From the NCBI RefSeq assembly GCF_900142535.1, contig NZ_FRBE01000012.1, positions 46,873-110,872 on the forward strand: a DNA stretch of 64,000 nt. Reading direction: 5' to 3'. Position 1 is the first letter of the stretch. Every line of letters begins with the position of its first letter. Positions 59,957-64,000 of the stretch are shown here, in pieces. Position numbers and translations under genes: made by a program. Origin of the DNA: Fibrobacter sp. UWEL. Its GTDB lineage: Bacteria; Fibrobacterota; Fibrobacteria; Fibrobacterales; Fibrobacteraceae. The notes beneath the pieces were generated by a model. It was not told the DNA's origin and ran no database searches. It saw only the letters and a list, made by a program, of their open reading frames with translations.

Positions 59957-60772
59957 CTAAACCTTTTCTGTCAACGGGAACAGCTGTAAATTTAATCGAT
60001 AAACCTGATCAATGTTGTCGCATTTGTTCGCAATGGCTATGATTTTCTTGCGACATGCGTTTAGCTCGTCTGAAATCTGCTTGAATGTGTCTGCGTTTAC
60101 GCCCATGGTGACGCCTGAAACATTCCTTTCATTGGAGTCGACGATGTCCAGGGATTCCCTGGCCAGGTCAATCATCTGACGATTCATGGAACGAATTGCT
60201 AGAGGGATTGCTTCTCCGGATCCCGTAATAGCCTTGTCGGTCTGTTCGTAGGCGTTAACGCCTACTTCCCGCAGAAGTCCAGCCTTTACCAAAAATGCCA
60301 GGGATTCTCGTACGTGCTGGGCCGAAAAGGAATGCTTGATCTGCTTTGAAATTTCGTTGGGGAGAGCTCCCTTCATCAAGGGGGCCAGTTCGCGTACAAT
60401 GGAATTCACGGCAGAATCGTAGTAGGCGAAAGTGTCCGCATTCAATACACGGATGCGTTGTTCAGACGCGATGCGGGTCATTTCATTGAAGAAATGTGTT
60501 TTCTTTTTGTCGTCCTTGGCGTTTCCGAATTCCACAAGATTCACGAAGTAATCGTAATCTGCTCCGGTGAGGCCCATGGCCGCAGCCACCTTGGGAATAC
60601 CCACCCGACTTAGGGAACTTTTGCCGTCGCATACCAATTTCAGATAGGAGGGAGAGGCAAAGCCTGCAGCCTTGGAAAAGTCACGCCAGGTAAAGGCAGA
60701 CTTTTTCTTTCGGTCTTCGTAGTAATCCTGCATGCAGGCACGATAGTCTTGATATTCAAAAACGGGCTTCAT
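59957..60772 (-). CDS. TIGR02147-family protein
   Basis: 271 residues. N-terminal helix-turn-helix-like region (FTWRDFSKAAGFASPSYLKLV, 25-45, and LSRVGIPKVAAAMGL), then a helical DUF4423-type region (FFNEMTRIA; YYDSAVNSIVRELAPL; SAQHVRESLAFLVKAGLL) and an end segment GVTMGVNADTFKQISDELN. This is a paralogous family known from Fibrobacter, thought to regulate nearby genes; its mechanism is unknown. A TATTTTTA box ends 5 bases before the start, like other leaderless promoters here. It leads the lipoprotein operon and is divergent from the sensor kinase at 61009. Confidence 0.88.
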   Translation of the reverse strand: MKPVFEYQDYRACMQDYYEDRKKKSAFTWRDFSKAAGFASPSYLKLVCDGKSSLSRVGIPKVAAAMGLTGADYDYFVNLVEFGNAKDDKKKTHFFNEMTRIASEQRIRVLNADTFAYYDSAVNSIVRELAPLMKGALPNEISKQIKHSFSAQHVRESLAFLVKAGLLREVGVNAYEQTDKAITGSGEAIPLAIRSMNRQMIDLARESLDIVDSNERNVSGVTMGVNADTFKQISDELNACRKKIIAIANKCDNIDQVYRLNLQLFPLTEKV

Positions 60773-61008
60773 ATTGCTAAAAATAGACTATTCAATGATA
60801 CAGAAGTCAGTGTTTTTTACGAAAAATGGAGTATTTATGGATTATTTGTAAGAAAATGTATGCGAATGAAACAAAAAGGACTGCGAATGATACAAAATGA
60901 GCTGGATGTCTAATGTGGTTTAATTTGGATGGCGTTTGGGGAAATGGTTCATGCTTTTATCAATAAAATGAATAGATTTTAAAATGGGATTATTAACTTG
61001 AGTGTAGT

Positions 61009-63852
61009 ATGGTGAAAAAAATCGTTTTTCTTATTGTTTGGACTATTTTTGCGGGATATGCACTGTGTGCAGAAAATGGACCGAAAACGGTTCGTGTTGG
61101 TTATTACCATAGTGAGAATTTCCAGGATGGCGGTCAGGGGACTCCTCTGTATGGTTATGCCTACGAGTACTATCAGCGTGTAGCCCAGTATACGGGCTGG
61201 CGCTATGAATACGTCTTTGGATCCTTCGATGAAATTTACGATCAATTCCTGAAGGGTAATGTGGACTTGATGGCTGGTCTCGCACACTCTAAGGAACGAG
61301 AACAGTACATGGGTTTTTCCAAACACCCTATGGGTCGTGAGGTTTATCAATTCATAAAGAGGGCGGGGGATAGAAGCCTCTTTGGAAATCCCATGTCCAT
61401 GCAGGGAAAGCGTATTGGTGTTCTGGGTGACGGAATGGATCAATCCTTGCGACAGTTTCTTGCGGAGAATCAAATCCAATCTCAGGTAATTGTTTATAAG
61501 AATGGAACTTTATGTGAGCGGGCTCTTGCTCAGGATTCCATTGATGTTGCTGTTGTGGAAACTCGTGGCTTGGAAGTGAAGTCTGATTTTGAAGTGTTCT
61601 TCAAGATGAGCAATTCCTTCTACTATCTGTGCGTTACGAAAAAACGTCCTGATTTGTTGGTGGAGTTACATCGCGCCTTAGGACAGTTGGTTGAAGACGA
61701 TCCCATTATTACCGCAAAACTTTTCAATAAGTACGTTCGTCCTAGTTCGGTGAGTAAAAACCTATCGCCGATGGAAAAAGAATGGCTAGCTGGGCATGAT
61801 ACCTTAAAAATCGGGTATCTAAAAGGAATGCTTCCCTATAGTGACCTTTTGAATGAAGATAATGCGCCCTCGGTTTCTAGCACAAAAGAAAACATGACTG
61901 TTCTAGGCGATCTGCCGACGGGTATCGTCAGCGACATTTTTCTGGAAATGTCTAGATATCTGAGCGTAAAAAAGTTTGTCCTGAAATATACGGCTTACGA
62001 CTCCTACGATTCTCTGGTAGCATCGATTGCTCGAGGTGGTGTTGATGTTGGATTCCCTACAGGTGGTAACCTATACTGGGCTGAAAAGAATGGAATTTAT
62101 GAATCTTCGGCTGTGATTAGATCTGAAGCCACTCTTGTGTTTAAAGGTGCTTTTAATGAATCCGCCTTTCAAACGATTGCCGTAAATCAACGCAGTAGAA
62201 TGATGGAACTGTTGGTAAGAGAATATTTTCCCAATGCGTCCGTTAAACTATGCGATAATGTGGAAGAATGTTTAAATGCTGTTCAAGAGGGAACCGTTTC
62301 CGCTACCATTATTGGAAACCTTCGGTCGAATCACATTTTAAAGAACCGTCAGTATTCAAATCTTTCTGAGAAACTTTTGAATATCCCCAATGACAAATTT
62401 CTGGGTGTTGCTATCGGTAATGCACCCTTGTTGAAATTGCTGAATCGCGGTATTGCCTTGATGGGGGATGATTATGCATTGAATCTTTCCTATCAATATG
62501 CGGAAAGACTTTACAAACCCTCGTTGCTTGATGATTTAAGCAATCACATCGGTGCGGTCATCGGGATTTCTGCTGGCGTATTTGGTACGATTTTCATTTT
62601 GCTAATTAGCTGGATTCGGCGTGCTAAAAAACGTGCCGCGAAGGAATTTGCACAAAATGAACGCTTGAGTATGCAGTTGGACGTGATTGCGACTATTAGT
62701 GACTTGTACCATAGCGTATTTCTCATTGACGTGAATAATAATTCCTTTGAGACGATCCACACGGCAGGCTTTATTGGAAATGCGATTGATCCTTTAAGGA
62801 ATGATGTTCAGAAGGCTTTGTTCCTGATGGCCGAAAACATGGTCCGTGAAAAATATAAAGCTGAAATGCGTGACTTTAATACGATCTCTAGCTGGAAGAA
62901 TTTCCTGGCGGACAAGGATTCCTGTAGCATTGAATATGAAGGTAATGTCTTTGGATGGTGCCGAATTACCATTCTCGCGGCTCGCCGTGATAAGGACGGA
63001 ATTCCCACTCATGTGATTTATATTTCTCAGGAAATAAACAATCAGAAAAAAGTGGAGCAGGAATTACAGAATGCGCTGGATCTTGCGGAACAGGCCAATA
63101 ACGCCAAAACTTTCTTCCTGAATAATATGAGCCATGACATTCGCACTCCCATGAATGCAATCATTGGCTTTACTTCGCTGGCTGCAGATCATATTGATGA
63201 TAAGGAACGCTTGCGGGATTATCTGGCTAAGATTAATACCTCTAGCGAACACTTGCTTTCTCTTATCAATGACGTATTGGATATGCGTCGTATTGAAAGT
63301 GGAAATGTCAAGCTGGAAGAAATGGATACGAATCTTCCCGAATTGCTGAAGGATGTTCAGACCATTGTGCAGACCAATGCGAACCTTAAACATCAGGATT
63401 TGCTTTTTGATGTGAAGGTGAATCATGAGAATATCGTGGCCGATAGGCTACGCCTGAACCAGGTGTTACTGAATCTGTTAAGCAATGCTATCAAGTTCAC
63501 TCCGGATGGAGGTTGTGTTCGCATGAGAGTGGAGGAAAAGCCTTGCGACTTAACCGACTCTGTCTGCTATGAATTCCGCGTGAAGGATAATGGTATCGGT
63601 ATGAGTCCTAATTTTAAGGACCGTATTTTTGATGCTTTCTCTCGAGAAGAAACCTCGACAGTTTCCGGTATTCAAGGGACTGGCCTGGGCATGGCCATTA
63701 CCAAGAATATTGTGGTCATGATGGGTGGCAATATTCAGGTGGTGTCCGAAGAAGGACAAGGTTCTGAATTTATTGTGAACTTACAGTTCAAGATTGGACA
63801 TTCTGTAGAAAAATGTACAACTCCTGAACGTTATAGCGGTTTAAAAATTTAA
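61009..63852 (+). CDS. Sensor histidine kinase with two solute-binding domains
   Basis: 947 residues. Signal peptide-like start (MVKKIVFLIVWTIFAGYALC), two SBP_bac_3-type periplasmic domains (about 25-250 and 265-500, the first starting TVRVGYYHSENFQ and the second LKIGYLKGMLPY), a membrane helix (about 517-540, VIGISAGVFGTIFILLISW), a possible PAS region, then HisKA with NNMSHDIRTPMNAIIGF (His709) and a HATPase domain (NLLSNAIKFTPDGG, VKDNGIGM, GTGLGMAITKN). Same plan as BvgS/EvgS but without receiver and HPt domains. Likely senses a small molecule such as an amino acid. Its partner regulator may be the gene that begins at 63921, which is cut off. Confidence 0.92.
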   Translation: MVKKIVFLIVWTIFAGYALCAENGPKTVRVGYYHSENFQDGGQGTPLYGYAYEYYQRVAQYTGWRYEYVFGSFDEIYDQFLKGNVDLMAGLAHSKEREQYMGFSKHPMGREVYQFIKRAGDRSLFGNPMSMQGKRIGVLGDGMDQSLRQFLAENQIQSQVIVYKNGTLCERALAQDSIDVAVVETRGLEVKSDFEVFFKMSNSFYYLCVTKKRPDLLVELHRALGQLVEDDPIITAKLFNKYVRPSSVSKNLSPMEKEWLAGHDTLKIGYLKGMLPYSDLLNEDNAPSVSSTKENMTVLGDLPTGIVSDIFLEMSRYLSVKKFVLKYTAYDSYDSLVASIARGGVDVGFPTGGNLYWAEKNGIYESSAVIRSEATLVFKGAFNESAFQTIAVNQRSRMMELLVREYFPNASVKLCDNVEECLNAVQEGTVSATIIGNLRSNHILKNRQYSNLSEKLLNIPNDKFLGVAIGNAPLLKLLNRGIALMGDDYALNLSYQYAERLYKPSLLDDLSNHIGAVIGISAGVFGTIFILLISWIRRAKKRAAKEFAQNERLSMQLDVIATISDLYHSVFLIDVNNNSFETIHTAGFIGNAIDPLRNDVQKALFLMAENMVREKYKAEMRDFNTISSWKNFLADKDSCSIEYEGNVFGWCRITILAARRDKDGIPTHVIYISQEINNQKKVEQELQNALDLAEQANNAKTFFLNNMSHDIRTPMNAIIGFTSLAADHIDDKERLRDYLAKINTSSEHLLSLINDVLDMRRIESGNVKLEEMDTNLPELLKDVQTIVQTNANLKHQDLLFDVKVNHENIVADRLRLNQVLLNLLSNAIKFTPDGGCVRMRVEEKPCDLTDSVCYEFRVKDNGIGMSPNFKDRIFDAFSREETSTVSGIQGTGLGMAITKNIVVMMGGNIQVVSEEGQGSEFIVNLQFKIGHSVEKCTTPERYSGLKI

Positions 63853-63920
63853 GACAGAAAAATTTGATTCCTTAAGTGAAAAACAAAAGCTAAATTCAAC
63901 ATGAAAAAAGGAATCGAAAA

Positions 63921-64000
63921 ATGAAAAACAACACATCTAAACCGGCAAGCAGCAAGGAAAGCATCAACGCAACGTCTCAGAGAACCCGTAGGGTTCTTGA
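63921..64000 (+). CDS. Start of a gene cut by the window end
   Basis: ATG preceded by AAAAAAGGAATC at the right distance; 26 residues visible (MKNNTSKPASSKESINATSQ and on, ending in RRVL). Too short to identify. It follows the sensor kinase by 68 bases, so it may be co-transcribed. Confidence 0.5.
   Translation, partial: MKNNTSKPASSKESINATSQRTRRVL

Overview
This window reads as a chromosomal segment of a Fibrobacter species (phylum Fibrobacterota). I infer this from several traits seen together. There is a TIGR02147-type regulator (a paralogous family typical of Fibrobacter) in front of secreted lipoproteins, and many lipoproteins and secreted enzymes with Ser-rich or Asp/Ser-rich linkers. 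There are also a GLUG-repeat surface protein and an esterase with type IX-like sorting segments, a PorU-like C25 peptidase, a large OmpA protein with calcium-binding-type repeats, and Bacteroidota-like TAnnTTTG promoter boxes. No phage, insertion sequence, CRISPR array, rRNA or tRNA gene was recognised; the only accessory-looking locus is an AbiE toxin-antitoxin pair.

Layout. 1-882 is the 3' part of htpG. 1001-5628 holds secreted proteins, pth and guaB. 5783-7173 is abiEi-abiEii. 7317-13041 holds a small lipoprotein/beta-barrel pair, a secreted CE1-like esterase and the GLUG protein. 13045-18215 (minus strand) holds an inactive-looking RNase H-fold protein, a HAD hydrolase, gatA, a DUF4321 protein, ung and a methyltransferase. 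18285-19907 is a GH53 endo-galactanase. 20004-21007 holds tiny membrane ORFs and a sigma-like protein. 21040-24712 is a tyrosine-pathway operon (chorismate mutase, prephenate dehydrogenase, a divergent EPSP-synthase-like protein) followed by NAD kinase. 24754-25110 is tmRNA, next to an unexplained multi-hairpin element. 25459-27648 is an SDR/alcohol dehydrogenase pair and 28087-30764 is yicC with a fused metX-metW. 30972-34569 holds small genes and ilvBN. 34963-38889 is radC and the OmpA protein. 38991-42275 is thyA-folA plus a diguanylate cyclase. 42371-47024 holds an MgtC/DUF4010 transporter-like protein, a ThiD-like kinase, typA and a degenerate receiver protein. 47215-55724 holds a lamin-tail lipoprotein, an RF-like protein, two exported proteins, the PorU-like peptidase and a membrane protein. 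56076-57842 is glnK-amtB behind a sigma-54 promoter. 57946-60772 is the TIGR02147-lipoprotein operon. 61009-63852 is a sensor kinase with two solute-binding domains, and a truncated gene starts at 63921.

How parts fit. The GH53 enzyme, the esterase, the GLUG protein, the OmpA protein and the PorU-like peptidase fit the outer-surface machinery of a plant-fibre degrader. guaB, tyrA, ilvBN, metXW, thyA/folA and nadK are core biosynthesis, and glnK-amtB is a nitrogen-responsive ammonium uptake unit.

The most interesting observations are these: hairpin repeat units built into the coding linker of the GH53 enzyme; a 136-nt closed multi-hairpin element next to tmRNA; a recurrent TAnnTTTG box only 4-7 nt before start codons, which implies leaderless mRNAs; an EPSP-synthase-fold protein lacking key catalytic motifs inside the tyrosine operon; a metX-metW gene fusion; an RNase H-fold protein lacking two catalytic Asp; tiny membrane ORFs in one frame across a TAA codon; and a 48-residue four-cysteine repeat in the OmpA protein. 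All functional calls rest on reading motifs by eye; no database search was run.
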